Source: Acanthopleura granulata (Eukaryota; Mollusca; Polyplacophora; Chitonida; Chitonidae). From it: a stretch of 64,000 nt of DNA. Below, in pieces: positions 44,752 through 58,100 of this stretch; position 1 is the first letter of the stretch, and the number at the start of each line of letters is the position of its first letter. The DNA lies in NCBI GenBank assembly GCA_016165875.1, contig JABBOT010000080.1, positions 16,588,572 through 16,652,571 of the forward strand. The letters run 5' to 3'. The translations under genes and the position numbers were made by a program. The notes beneath the pieces were generated by a model. It had not been told where the DNA came from. It saw only the letters and a program-made list of their open reading frames with translations, and did not search any database.

Positions 44752-47700
44752 CTGTAACACAAGGGAGAAAAAATTGTTAGCAGGGTTTGCAAGATGAGAA
44801 TTTGAGACAAAAAACAAATGGTCAGTATACAGAATTATCTCCCTTTCCATTGTTTTTTAATACTTGTGCAAACATCATTATGTACTCAGTGTCATAATAA
44901 AAAGTTAACTAAGCTGTCAACTGAATGCTAGTATTGTGATCAATTACTCTTACTTTTGGCAATGGCTGAAATAACCAATTATGTTTTTACGAAAACTGCA
45001 TGGTAGTGAGGTTGAACAGTTGTTGACAGTTTTATCAACATTTTATGTAACATAATATAAATTAAAGCCACATGGAATTTGTTATGCAAAAAAAAGGAAA
45101 GAAAAGAAACACATATTGTAAGAACAACGCCAGTAATGCCAGGGGTTTAGATGTAAACACATCAATCACATATACTCTATCCTATTGTTAATCAGAGAAT
45201 AGTTTTATTAATGCATTTTCTCCAAAGCAATTACAAAAAAATATTTTTAAATAATTCTTGTATAGTCTACTAATGCCACCAGCAAAGCCATGTCTTTTTG
45301 ATTCATTTTATGATAGTTTTCATTTTTCATGCAGATGACAGAATCTCTGCTGACTTTGAATAGGCACTGTTCTGATCATAGGTCTCTCAAATGGCTTCCT
45401 TTTCACACTGTTAACATGACAAGAAAATAAAAACTGGCCTTCGTTGTGTTAACATTTAATAAGGTTCCATAATGAACCGTCTGCCTAATTTGTACATTAT
45501 TAATGTTTGCAAGGTAAAAAGCCTATATTCAACTCCTGGCTAATGAGTGTGTTTTGCATAAAGACTAAGGCAAATCAGCAGACATGAACGGGGAGTGGAA
45601 TTAATTCTACCGCAGCGGCATTCAAAAAACTTCTCCGCTCTCATAATTATACCGGTGTTGAAGTTTTCCGCTGCAATTTTCTGCATATCTCATTGGCATT
45701 CTGATGGACAAATGACCTGGCAATGATATCACATCCTGCTCAGCTGCTAAATGCTTTCTACTTCATTTGCATAAAAGCTGTTCCCCGTCATACCTAATTG
45801 TGTGAATATTCCGAGAGCCGTCTATTACCAGTTAGATAAGTTTGTTCATAGCCGATTAAAACTGATAGACAAGTGCGCAGTGACTCACCGCTAAATACAT
45901 GATACTGAACTTACGCTGCAATACATGATTAAATGTAATAGCCAAAAAAAAAAAAATAAAAAAATAAAAAAGAAACGTGTATAGGTATATATACATGAAT
46001 CTACAGAAAAAATTCTCCACAAACAAAAAGACATGGCAGATTTACCTAAACCAGGATTCAAATACATTTTCTTTATTAGCCTGTTGCACCACAAATATTC
46101 TGATAAAAGAGGAAAATTCTGAAAAATCTGGATCAACTTTGAAGAGTTGTTTACACCATAAGATATTATTGTCATTATTATCAGTATTGAAAATAACATC
46201 TAACAAACATGAAATCTGGAATCTGATTAAAAATTAAATGTACACATTAATACATTCATCAACTTATGCAACCACTACTGATTGTTATCTGTGATTGACT
46301 CTGAAGGCATCCTTCATAGGCGTAGACCTACCTTTCAGACACAGAATCATTAATTAATTTTACATCTGTCAGAGATAATCATCAAGTCATAATTAAAATG
46401 AGCATTTATTAATTCTGAAAGTATAATTAGTTACAGTGTCTCAACCATGCTTGATTTAATTAAGTTCATAAAGACACAGTTCTGCAGGTGTGAAAACAAA
46501 TTTGCATTTTTAACAAATACATATATGCTAATTTGGTCTCCACATACTGCATACTGATTGAGGTTTCTGCATCTCTGCCAGCGTTGATTTTTTTTTTTTT
46601 TCATTTCCTTAGAGAGGGTAAACTTTGTCAGTGTTAGGAAAAAACTTTAGCCTAGGCATTCTTGAAATCTGCCCCAAGCCCTGTCTAAAATCTTTGTGTA
46701 CTTAAAACTGTTATTTTAGCATAAAATCCAAGTGCTGTATATGATAGAAACCTGTCGAACGAGGTTGGGAATTCATGTATATGTTTGAAGAGTGAGATTA
46801 ACCCAGTGCTACCAGATCATGGCTTGGAATTCTGCTATATATAAATCTGCATTAACACGTACATCTAGTTTTACATTAAGAAAGGTTGTTTCAGATTTGC
46901 TTGGGGGGAATGGGAGGGGGCTCTATTTATATTTAATTTTGCTTTTTTTTTTAAACTTTATTCAGGAAAAAATAAAACCTCTGCTGGAGTAAATTAGAAT
47001 CCTTTAAAAAGAGAGGCATTAGCTTCATCAATCATTCTACTCATCCAATGTCAACCTCAAGTCACCTACGGGGCTATAATAAAGGCCGACCTCCACATCA
47101 TTTACACATACCACTATCTGAAATTGTTTCTCCTTAATGTGACCTCAAACACATAGTTTATATTCTCATATGTTCACCCATATCCTTCAGAAGTGGGAAG
47201 CCATTATTTTGACTAATTTAAATCACTGATGATCACTATCTGTTTAATGAACGAAAGTCTTGACAGATCTCTTTCGTCAAACTAAATGACTTTACCTGGG
47301 GGTCAGAGCAACACAAATATTAAGAACATTTTTTTTCTAATTACTTTTTGTACTGATACAGCTTATCCTTGGGCTACAAATCTACAAACAACATAGCCCT
47401 GCTCCCTGCCCCCCCCCATCTCTCCCCTAGTCTTCACCCTGTCCTGTCTTGCAAAAAATTTTATCTACAGCTATCATGAAACAATATAAAATATAACACA
47501 AATTATGAAGTCAACATATTCGTTTTCAACTTGTACAAAATTTACTGTCGCCTTTTGAGCTACCACAGAACATATGCTATTTACTTGGTTTAAAGGCTTT
47601 GAGACCACTGGTCTGCAGAAGTTATAATGTAACCATAAGGCCACCCTGGTGGTCTAATACTAAGACCTTAAGCTGCAGGCATTCTGCCTTATGGGATAGT

Positions 47701-50700
47701 GACAGATGCATGACTAGCCAATCCATCATACTGGCCTGGACACTCTGACAATAATCATCAACTCTCTCGCCTGACTGCCTGAAAAACCAAACCTAGAGTT
47801 TTCTGCAAAGGTTAACTTTTAATCCACTTATACCAGGAGCCAAACTAAACAGGAAGGCCAGAACAACGCATTCTGGGACAGACCACCAGAAACTTGCACC
47901 AATTTAATTCGGAAATTTGCACTTGATTAATCTTTTAGACATCAGAAATCTGATTTTTCAACTGTCCCAGGCAAAAGGATATAGCAAAGGAAGCCTCCCT
48001 GCAGGGCACCACTTTTGGACAGTAGGGTCATTACAGAAATCAATATGTGATAGACTCTGGCCCAGGGAGACACTGATCCAAACCAAATATTTCAATACAA
48101 TTAAAAGGCTTTAGCTAATTGAAATCATCTAACAAACAAATGTTGGCTGTTAGTCAAAAGAAGATGTATTAAAGTATTTTCTGACAAGAAGTTTCATAAT
48201 ACAAGACAATGTTTCTCCTGTCTATCGATCATTACGGGACTCAGTCTGGGTGATATGAGTAAATGTTAGCATGCCGACCCCTTGTTTGGGAAGATAAATA
48301 AGGGACGTTTTCAAAACACAGCTATGAAAACATAACAAGGTGGGTCCAAACACAAGGGGTGTCATGCGGGCCAACAGGCCTTGCCAGCCAACGGGCATGC
48401 CACGAGGGGGAGCGCAAACACGCAGCCGTAGCGGGGTAGTGTCTCGTGCTATGCACCCACAGCGCTGGGTTACTCCAGGCACATCCAGCAAATGTGACCT
48501 ACGCATGGCTTTCAGCTTGAAAAACAGCCATTGCCTCACCCAACAATTTCTGACCTTTGTCTTAAAAGTTGCCCTAATTGTACCTAATTGTGTTTTTCAT
48601 ATATCTGCAATATAAGTGGCTGAAAATATTTAAAATTTTCAAAACCAACAGGAGTATCACTTTCAAATGACATATTCCATCCTACAAGTAACTTATGGTC
48701 GGCGTCTTTTTAAGTTTGTTCCAGCTGGACATTACCATCCAACGGGCAATCATTATTTGACCAGAAAGTGAAAGGCTATTTGCCATAAGTGACCAGCCAT
48801 GGCTGAGGAGAGGGTAAACATACAGAGCAGACAGTTTGACCAGTCCTACCCCTGAACTAGTGGCCAACTGGTCAGATTCAACACTTCCATGTTTGTGAAG
48901 TGCAAATTTGTTTACTTCAACAACAACACAGTAATGTGTGAAAATAGCAGATAAGTCAACACGAAATATGCCATGGATCCACTTAGATCTTAAACTACAT
49001 TGCCATATCTTACTGATGCCTCTAGTCAGGAAAATTAAAATTAGCAAAACCCTTCAGGTAAGAAAGATATGCCACAGAAAATAGGAAAAACCCAACAAGC
49101 AAGTGACTCTGGTTACTTCTATTATTATCAATACCCTCTGTTCTCTTCTTGATTAAGAATCACTCTACATGAAAAGGGTAATCCACTGAAGATGTTCTGG
49201 AAACAGAGTTATTCCAGATCTTTAGAAGTGAGCTCTGTGTATCTGCCAGTGTGGCTGAGAAACTCCGTTCTGGACTAGCTCTAAAAACAAATGTGACTCC
49301 CAAGTGGTAGACATGAAAAACTTTCTATCATTTCGTATCTACAGTCATCAGTAAGAGCTCCCTTCAGATAAGGGTCAAGTTAAAGTTGTCAGTCTGACAG
49401 AGTTACACAGACCCTAATCTATGGCAGTTGTAAATGTTCTAAGAAACAGTCTGCAAAATTGTACAAGAATATCACAATCCACCATCTTTTTCTTCTTCCA
49501 TTGTTTTTTTCTTATTCCAACAACAATATTTAAATGTGTTTTCCAATTCTAGTTGTTTTTCTCAGCAATAAATTAATATCCTGAAAACGTTCTTTCGAAA
49601 CCAATTGCATTAAAAAGACTCCAACATTAATTTTGAAGTCCTGTGAGCCACTGTCAATTAAATTCCTCCTCTAAAAAGAAAAAAGAGGGGCAAATATATG
49701 ACTATGGATCATACGGCAAATTTGTGCACTCTGAACGGACTGTACCATCATCACAAACCTACATCTTCACAGACATTCAGAAAGTCTACGGTGTTATGTA
49801 TCTTTGGCATAGTTGTGATGCATTTGGTCTGTTTGCTTTGCATTTCTCTGTAAAAACAGGCTAGTTTTTAACCTTGGAAGTTGGGAGAGCCAGCAGCAAG
49901 GAAGTGGAGACAAAAAGCAGACTGGTTCTATCTGATAAAATGTCAGAAGTGAGGTAAACCAGAACATCACTCTCATAACTCTACAAAGAATCAGTTCAAA
50001 TCCAAGACCAAATGTATCATGCTATGTTCCAATGAACTCCTGATGACATTGGTCTACAGTATTCAAATTGCACAGACACATGAGAAATGCACGAAATACA
50101 GACAATGTATTAATTGCATGTACAGTCATTTGATGTTCCTCACAATTTCACAGCATGCTAGAGTCGCATATATCTAGTTACGTCAGCGACAGGCTGTTAT
50201 CTCTGCAACACATTTTCTGATACACCCCAACTGATGAATAATGTGATAAACCTTACATTATATGAATGTATAAACAGAGGTATGGCACTTCGTAAAGAAA
50301 CAGTTTCCTTATAAATAAAAAGACAAAAAAGGGACAGTTGGTGTTAGTGCATCATGACAGATGTTTATTCTCAGCTGTATTTTGCTAAAGGTCATCTTCT
50401 TTAGCTAGCAGTTTGCCTTCAGCCGAGTGCATGCAGACACAAATCCAGAAGAAACCTTCTCCTCTCAGTGGCCCCACAGCTAAATATTACATTCAGTTAT
50501 AGCCTATATTGTGTTTCTGCTGTGGTGTTCGGCTGGGATGTTTTCTTGGCCCACCACTATATACTATATAAACACAGCCCATGTGCTCTGCTGTCAAGAC
50601 TGTTTTCAAACCGTACAGTTTGACTGGCAGAGCTATTTACGCACTCCTTCCTGCGATGAAGGATACTCAGGAATTACAAGTGCTCAAGAAATGGAATACA

Positions 50701-53700
50701 GCAACCCTACACTTTGCACAAAAAAATATTCATCACATGTGGCCATGTGTACATGTGCATGGTGAAAAAAAAAATGATCTTGATACACCAATAGCTGCCA
50801 TGTAAATTCCCTTTCTCATTTTGGCAGAGTAAAGGGGTCAAATATTACCAAGTCCTCTAGCATGCCTTAACAAAGAGGAAACACGAGACTATAGCAAAAT
50901 ATAAGGCAGGAGTAGCCAGGTCATGTCTTCTTTATCCATAAAAACAACAGTAAGTGATCAAGATTACAAGGAACAAAACCCACTGTGAATTATAACACTG
51001 ATCATAGAGCATGATGTATTACAAGGGTCAAGACTACCTCTTCTTACACACAAATTTAAGTCTGAAATTTTCCTGAAATCTTAATATTTTTAGAATGTTT
51101 TGGACAACATTATAATAACAAAGTCAAACCTATCAGTATTTTTTCTGTCTGTTCAAAGAATTAAAGGAGAAAAAAGATAATACATGTGCCCGTTAAGAAA
51201 CAGGATTCCACAAATTTGGCTAAACTTTTACTGGATACATGTTAAGCCACGCAGCGAAGTGCCAGAGCCAGGAAGCACACATTGACATACTTTTCTCGAA
51301 GTATGGCTACCAGTTGATTAAATCCCTGCAAACAATGGGAGTAAATGGGGTTGGGAGGAGAACGGCCTCAGTGCACAACAGTTTCAGTTTACACATGGTA
51401 ATTTTTGTGAGCTCAGCAGGATGACCAGCCAGAGATCTTCTGCCCAATCTCAATTACTATGGGCATCTTTAACTCTGTAGACAAGGCCCTCACCCTAAGT
51501 CCTCTATCTCAGAAGCCAAGCGTCTTCACAGCAGATACCACCTAAACTCACACGCAGACTGGAAAGTAGCAGAGGCTCCTAAGAGCTTTCCGATAATAAT
51601 TGTGTGATTAAACAATTTTCAGTTTAGATGGTAAATGGTGGTGAATTATAGAATAACATCCATTGAATCCATGTTGATTGCAGGGAATACTTGAGGGACA
51701 AGGAAAGTAGCTTCCTGAATTACAAGCAATTTCGAGTCCATCACGGGGGAGTTCATGTTGGTACCAATTATACATTCATATCTCTACCTCTATCAGCAAA
51801 AATTCAATTGCATCTTCTCAGTCTGGAAATTTGGACTAGTTTGGGAACTCATCCATCTAGCCCACAATTCATATGCTGTCCAAACCGCTAACCTACCGAC
51901 CCTAGGCAATTCCAGAGAAGCCTCGGATACTTCACAAAATACTGCATTACATTGGGCCAAACATGTACCAAGTAAACAAGTGGTTGGCAAATGTACATGT
52001 AACTATTAAATATTGTCACGAGAGTGTATTTGAACCACTGAACTGATTATCTCTTAATCAGACATATCACAAGTTGGTAAATTTTCCAATCAGCTCCAAC
52101 TGAAAACTACCGAGAAAATTGCCTCGAAGATCTGTCATATAGTCCTACTAACTGACAGGAAATGAGACTTCAGGCGAGACACAGGTAAATGTTACCAAGA
52201 CACTATCACTACGAAGGGCAGCATTTCCATTAATCAACTAAATACATCATTAACCTCAAACACTGTTTATTCCCATAAAAAACATCCGGAGATGACACAT
52301 AAGAGAGGAATGTGTCAGTTCTCTGAATCCTTTACTTCTGGGTATGCACATGTATCATAAACCATATAAATGGATGGCCCAAGTCTATTTGTATGCAAAT
52401 ATCCTCTCGCCGTTAAAACAAAAGGACATTCAATTAGGCCTAGATGGGGCATGATAATTCTACCAGCTTAACTATGTGGTGATCATCCTAGAGAATACAA
52501 AAACATGCTCAATCTGCTATCTACAAACCCAGACCAATTTTTTTATCAATCATCATTAGCAAAGCACCTAAGACCTTAAAACTCCCAATTACATGTATAC
52601 GTTGATTTCCTGACAAAATAAACATACATGTATGTTGGGTAAAACATTCGCAAACAGCCGCAAGATTACAAAGGCACCATTCAATTAAGACTGCCACAAG
52701 ACAAAAACTTGTCCCCCCCCCACACACAAAAGAATTTCATAACAGTTGCTTAAAATATATAAAATCCTGATAATGGCTTTCCTATGGAAATGTAAACCTT
52801 AACGACAATGGATAAAGTCTATGACCCAAGGCCCTTGATGCAACCAGATTTTCTATTACTGAGCACACACACAAGGAACCCTCTCATGGTTGATGAGGCT
52901 CAGGAAGGGGGTAGCTAGGTCACCGAAGCGTGTAATTATTCATTTCCACTAGAGGTTTACCATAAGCCATATTCTGCCATAAAGAAGACAGTATAACTTA
53001 TATTATAGTATGTGACATCATATACTTCAATCACCTCCTGCTGAGGCCAGCAACAGTGACATGTAATCTCAGCACACGAGAGCTAAGTACACATGTGAGC
53101 CATTCACATGTGATCACACTCTGAGTCCACCTAATCAACTCCGCTACCCCTAATTTCGTTAACTCGCCTTACTTTTTTATCATATTGCCCAATTGTGTAT
53201 GTATACAATGTACCAGGGATAAGGAGAAAACCCCGACCAATTAGCATTAAACCGCGTACCCATTCAATTAATCAATGTCCACCCAAATCCTATTGGCAAA
53301 TTGATATATCCGAATGGTATTTTTTCTCTCTGGTCCTGACACAAAAAACACACCAGGCATTAGTTTATTAAATCTTATCCAAAAACCAGGATGTGTAGAT
53401 CCATTCCACAAAATCTTTCAAGGATACTGGGTTACATTACAAAAGGTATTAGAGATCTAAACTTTGCTTGATCAAACACATTAGTGTTCAGTGTGAGATT
53501 TCTGCTTACAACTAGCAACACAGCAGATCTTTACCCGTGTCAAGATGGGTTGTTAGCCCCTGCTGACCCATATCAAAAGATTTTGGCCTAAGTTTAAAAA
53601 CTCTCCCAGAAATCTCTTGACTTGATAAAAGCAATGAGATGGTTGAATAAACTGAGAGCTGTGAACAGCAAACATGCCGGTTACATTTTGGCAGCCAGAT

Positions 53701-54889
53701 TGTCAATTCATAGGGATTACCCTAACGGTGAGAAAAGAGGCAAAACATTCTTTTTCAACCTTTATGAAATATGACTAAATACTGTACTGCGGAGACCTTT
53801 CATAAAATACTTGTAAGCAGCAAGAAAGATTCCCACAATCCATATATGCCTGCTATATTTAGTTCCTTTCTTCAGCATGTCTTGAACATAAACTGGCTGA
53901 CTGTAGACCGTGTTTACATCTACATATTTGTGCACATTCCCTCTAGATCATCATGTTTTACAAAGACATGCTCTGCAATGTGCGGGTGTGTGTATGTGTA
54001 AAATATGGACAGAAATCATTATGACACTATTTTGACAATAAGCAGCCATTCCACACAAGACTGATATGGTGTGCAAGGGTAATAAAGCAACTGAATCTTT
54101 ACGGAGTTCAGAGTTGATTTTATGAAATCACGAAAAAAAAAAAGAAAAAAAAAAGTGTGCATTCACTTCATCAGGTTACTGAAAACTGAACAAGACCATA
54201 CACGCATCTTAAATCTACCCTGGCAATGTTCCGTGATCAAACTAGCGCTTGAGCGAAGCAAGTAGTAAAAGGTTTAACTTTCTGCTGACAAAGAGTTACA
54301 TTTTCTGGGCTTTGCTCTGACACTAAGAGACATCGCTAGCAGCGGTGTTACAACTCCCCTGTGTTTGGAGTTCATTTCCTAACCATTGTCACTTCAGATT
54401 TCTTTCCTCCACAGGCAAACAGTGCTACCAGGGGTTGCCATTATCCCAAGTAAATCTACAGATCGCCGCAGTAACAAAGAACAAAATGTTAAAACGGGTG
54501 CTTTAAATCTAGCCTTCACAGACAACCAGACTTGGCTGGGGGAAAGATATTCTCCATTCAGATGCAAGGACAATAAATTACGAGCAAATGAGATGACCTG
54601 ACGGGAGAATTATATCCTCTGCCTCCTCCAGAATGTCAGAAGATTTGGAGGCTATTTACCAAGCAAGAGGTCCCAAAGCTTTAGGGCACTTAAAAACCCA
54701 ACTCTATCAGAAAGACTAGCTACCAGAGGCCAGTGCTCTAAGAGTGGACAAGAAATCAATTCATGTCATAAAGAGAGTCACTCTGATATCATAGCTACAG
54801 GTCTGCATGTATCACAGTATCTTCCCATGGTAGAGAGAACTTACCCACAGGCACCTATAATAACAAACAGCTGTGGATTAACTTTCAGG

Positions 54890-55160
54890 GACACCTCCTA
54901 GGGGTGTGACTTGGGCAGAGCAGGCGGCATCACCACATAATCGCTCCCCTAATGTCTGGCACATGCCTTACTTGTGGAACCTGAGGGCCTGCAATCTCAT
55001 ACCCTGGGAAGAAAATTGGGCCTGTTCATGTCTGATATTCCACTGGGTTCAGTCTACGCTTCAGGGGTTTTATACCCAGGGTGCTGAGGCGCCCTTCACC
55101 CAGTGCCAACATCCTAACTGAGCCACCCCTTAGTGTTGAGGCCAGCTAAGCCAGCTACTC
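54890..55160 (-). repeat. tRNA-derived SINE-like sequence of a second family
   Basis: On the minus strand, AAGGGGTGGCTCAGTTAGGA is A-box-like and is followed at tRNA-like distance by a degraded B box (GGGTATAAAACCCC). The following body does not contain the GCTGGCCGCCGTCGT core, so it is a different family or a badly decayed copy. Confidence 0.4.
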
Positions 55161-58100
55161 TATCCCTATTTCTCCCTAGGGACATTGCATGGGTTCCTAC
55201 ACCAGTGGCCAGAAACAACACCCAGGAGGACAGTCACAGAAGAGAGTAGATAGCTGAACTTTCATCGCCACACAGGATGACTTCCTTATGGGATTGGTTC
55301 TAAAAGGTTGCTTCTGCCAGGTTATGTGGTGAACACCCTCCAATAACAAACTTCACAGACAATTGGCCAAGGAAACAATTTATCACCACATTCCCTCATG
55401 GTCAAGAATTCCAGCTTTATTGAAACCTATGCCCCAGGCTATGGACAGCCCCTTCCATAAAATCCTACATTCTACAGCAAGTTACTTGATACTGGGAGGA
55501 AAAAAGTGCTGTGGGACAATCAGGCGTGGATTTCAACATGTTCCCCAGGGAGAGAGCTGCTGGGAAACAGGGAAGGTCTGTTTAAAGTCAACAGGAACCG
55601 TTAGACAGCTTTGCCCACTGGAAACATGGTGTGGAAATCCACTGACATTAGATGTATGGCCTTCCTCAACTCCATCTGTAGCAGCTCTGTGCTCTCTATG
55701 CAGCAGTTTTACCTAGCCTGACCCTTGAATACCTCTCCATTAAAAACATCTCTGGGAACTTAGCCTATGCGACTGAACCTTGCTCTTGTTCACTTAAAAT
55801 TATCACACATTCTGCTCCAAAACATTTCACAATTATTTAATTTTAGGGTTTTTTTTGTCATGATCAGCAGGACATTTTACTGGGATTGGTAGAGCTTGAA
55901 CACGGCTTCAACATATATGTACATCTACACAAGAATCGAACTGGGTGGTATAAAGGGAAAGTCTTAAATTCTGTGTCTTATCAGCTACCATGAGCATTAT
56001 CTCCCCTTATCTCCCACCAGAGGGAACTGTTGCCCTCATACTGGAAATTGCCACTGATGGCTCTTTCATGGTCTTCCCAACTATTCTTTGATAAGAAACC
56101 AATTTGGCAGCATCCAATAAACAAATGTTGTAATTTCAGGCTTTTCTTCTTACAAAGGCCATCAATCTTACAACCCTAACTACTATTAAATTGATTCTTC
56201 AATCTGCAGGTCCAATTTTCAAAATCACCAACTGTTTTCTTGGTGCCAATTCAATTTTGCTAAATCAACAGTGATGATTCAGAGATATGCCAAATACAAT
56301 TACTTCCTTTTTTCCATCAAGAAACCATCACACAGGAAGTAAACTAGTAAACTGGGAAATTATTGGGTTTGGGCCTCTTCATCACCACCTAAGTCAATAT
56401 ACAAGTGCCAGGGATGGATACAAAAAGTGTTAAAATGGTGTTAGAAAAAGCTAGTTATTTATGTAACATTATATTGTAGCCAATTTCTCTGGTGTGCTTG
56501 GTCTGGACAAAAAAAAAACACATCACAGAGCTGCACACATAATCTTTAAAATAATTTATGTCAGTGAAAAAGTCAACACTCTGTCCTTTCATTTAGAGTA
56601 GGCATAAATATTTCCTAAGTGATTGCAGCTAAAGATGCAGTCATAGTGTGGTGAGGAGAGATACAGTCACGCCTCCTCACCCAAACAACTAACCAATGGC
56701 CTGCAAGCTCTCACCAAGCTGTCAGTGCTGTTACACTATTCAATTAATCTTTATGACCCCTTGCAGCTTATGTGTGAACCCAGCACTTGATGGGATTTAC
56801 CCCGAATCTGTCAGCCCCATATAAATCCAGACTAAAAGTAATCACAAGTGATGAAAACTTCCACATTCATTCAACACAGGCCAAAAATGCAATGACTTTT
56901 CACATGACACTTATGCTTTCATTTCCATGCAAAAATTCCATGTGCAGAAGAAAAGAAAACACAGGGTTTGTACAACCTTGCTACCAAATTCATGTAGCTT
57001 TTCGCACAAGGTTGTGGTAACTCAGTGTACAGAACAGACTTTCTCAAAAATGAAATTTACTGCATGGGACCCTCACATTTTGTCCATGACACAGTCACTC
57101 ATTTTAACTGACAATGGCACTTGTGAGGAATTTTTCTTGGAACGTGAGAAGATGTCATGCTACAAACTTGTAAGTTTCTGGTAAAATGTAATATTTTAAA
57201 ATCCTTTCCTCTCTGTAAGAATCATCTTTACCTGCAGTATGATAACATACATCTACTGTACATAGGAAGTCCTGCTGATAAGTCTGCTGTTTATATTTAG
57301 TATTGAACCCTTATATAACACTTTTGTAATTAACTTTCCTTGCTCTAGACAGATCACCAAGCCTCTGGGAGCAACTTTCGTTGCAAACTGGATAACACAC
57401 ATTGTGTAAAACGTCCACATCACATGTGATAACTAGGTCAAGTTGTAAGCTTCCCACTGACCTCTGAAGTGGACTTTAGCGGTCATATATTAGTTTTCTG
57501 ACCACACCAATGTTCAAGGGTGTGAAGTAAGTGGACCACTGGTTTACCCTTGACCACTGCTTATCAAAACTTCTCTGATAGCCACTTAAGGGTCAGAATG
57601 TTAAAGTGAAATCCTCAGTACAAACACAGAAGTAAGCTAGCATGGGTATCCCACCGTGCAGCCATGATACATCTTGTTGGTTTTATCTTTAAAGTTCAGG
57701 ATGTGAACACCTTAGGACATCTTGCTAAAACTTTGCTCCCTTTTAAAAATATCTGATTATTAAAATATTAGATTGCACATCTGCTATTAAGAATAACCAG
57801 TTCAAATCTTAACATGGACAAAGACTGAATGCAGACTTTTTTCTTTAAGAAATAACTGCCTTCACTTGGAAAGAATGGAAAATCTGAAGAATGGAAACTG
57901 TGCAACTTTGCTTGAAATGCTTCAATATGCTAATTAGGCCTGAGAAACATTTGCTTTGGAAAAACAAAGTTGCTATAAATACTAAACTCGGTATTGTTTT
58001 GTAGGCCACTCTTCCAAATTTTGTGTCAGCTGTTTGTTTTTGTCTTACTTCACTAAATGAAAACTGTCAGGTTATTATGAAAACATGTTTAAGTGGCTTT

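Noticed and set aside
45893..45930. Short minus-strand segment between TATTGCAG and GTGAGT that could be the missing Eph exon 2
   Set aside because: The encoded residues (RKFSIMYLA) do not resemble the V.LLD...GELGW stretch, and the segment is shorter than that exon should be.
47636..47830. tRNA-like head GCCACCCTGGTGGTCTAATACTAAG suggesting another SINE
   Set aside because: No convincing B box at the right distance and no shared body with other copies in the window.
55363..55716. A 117-codon plus-strand open frame
   Set aside because: No recognisable content, and the flanks look like decayed repeats and ordinary intron.
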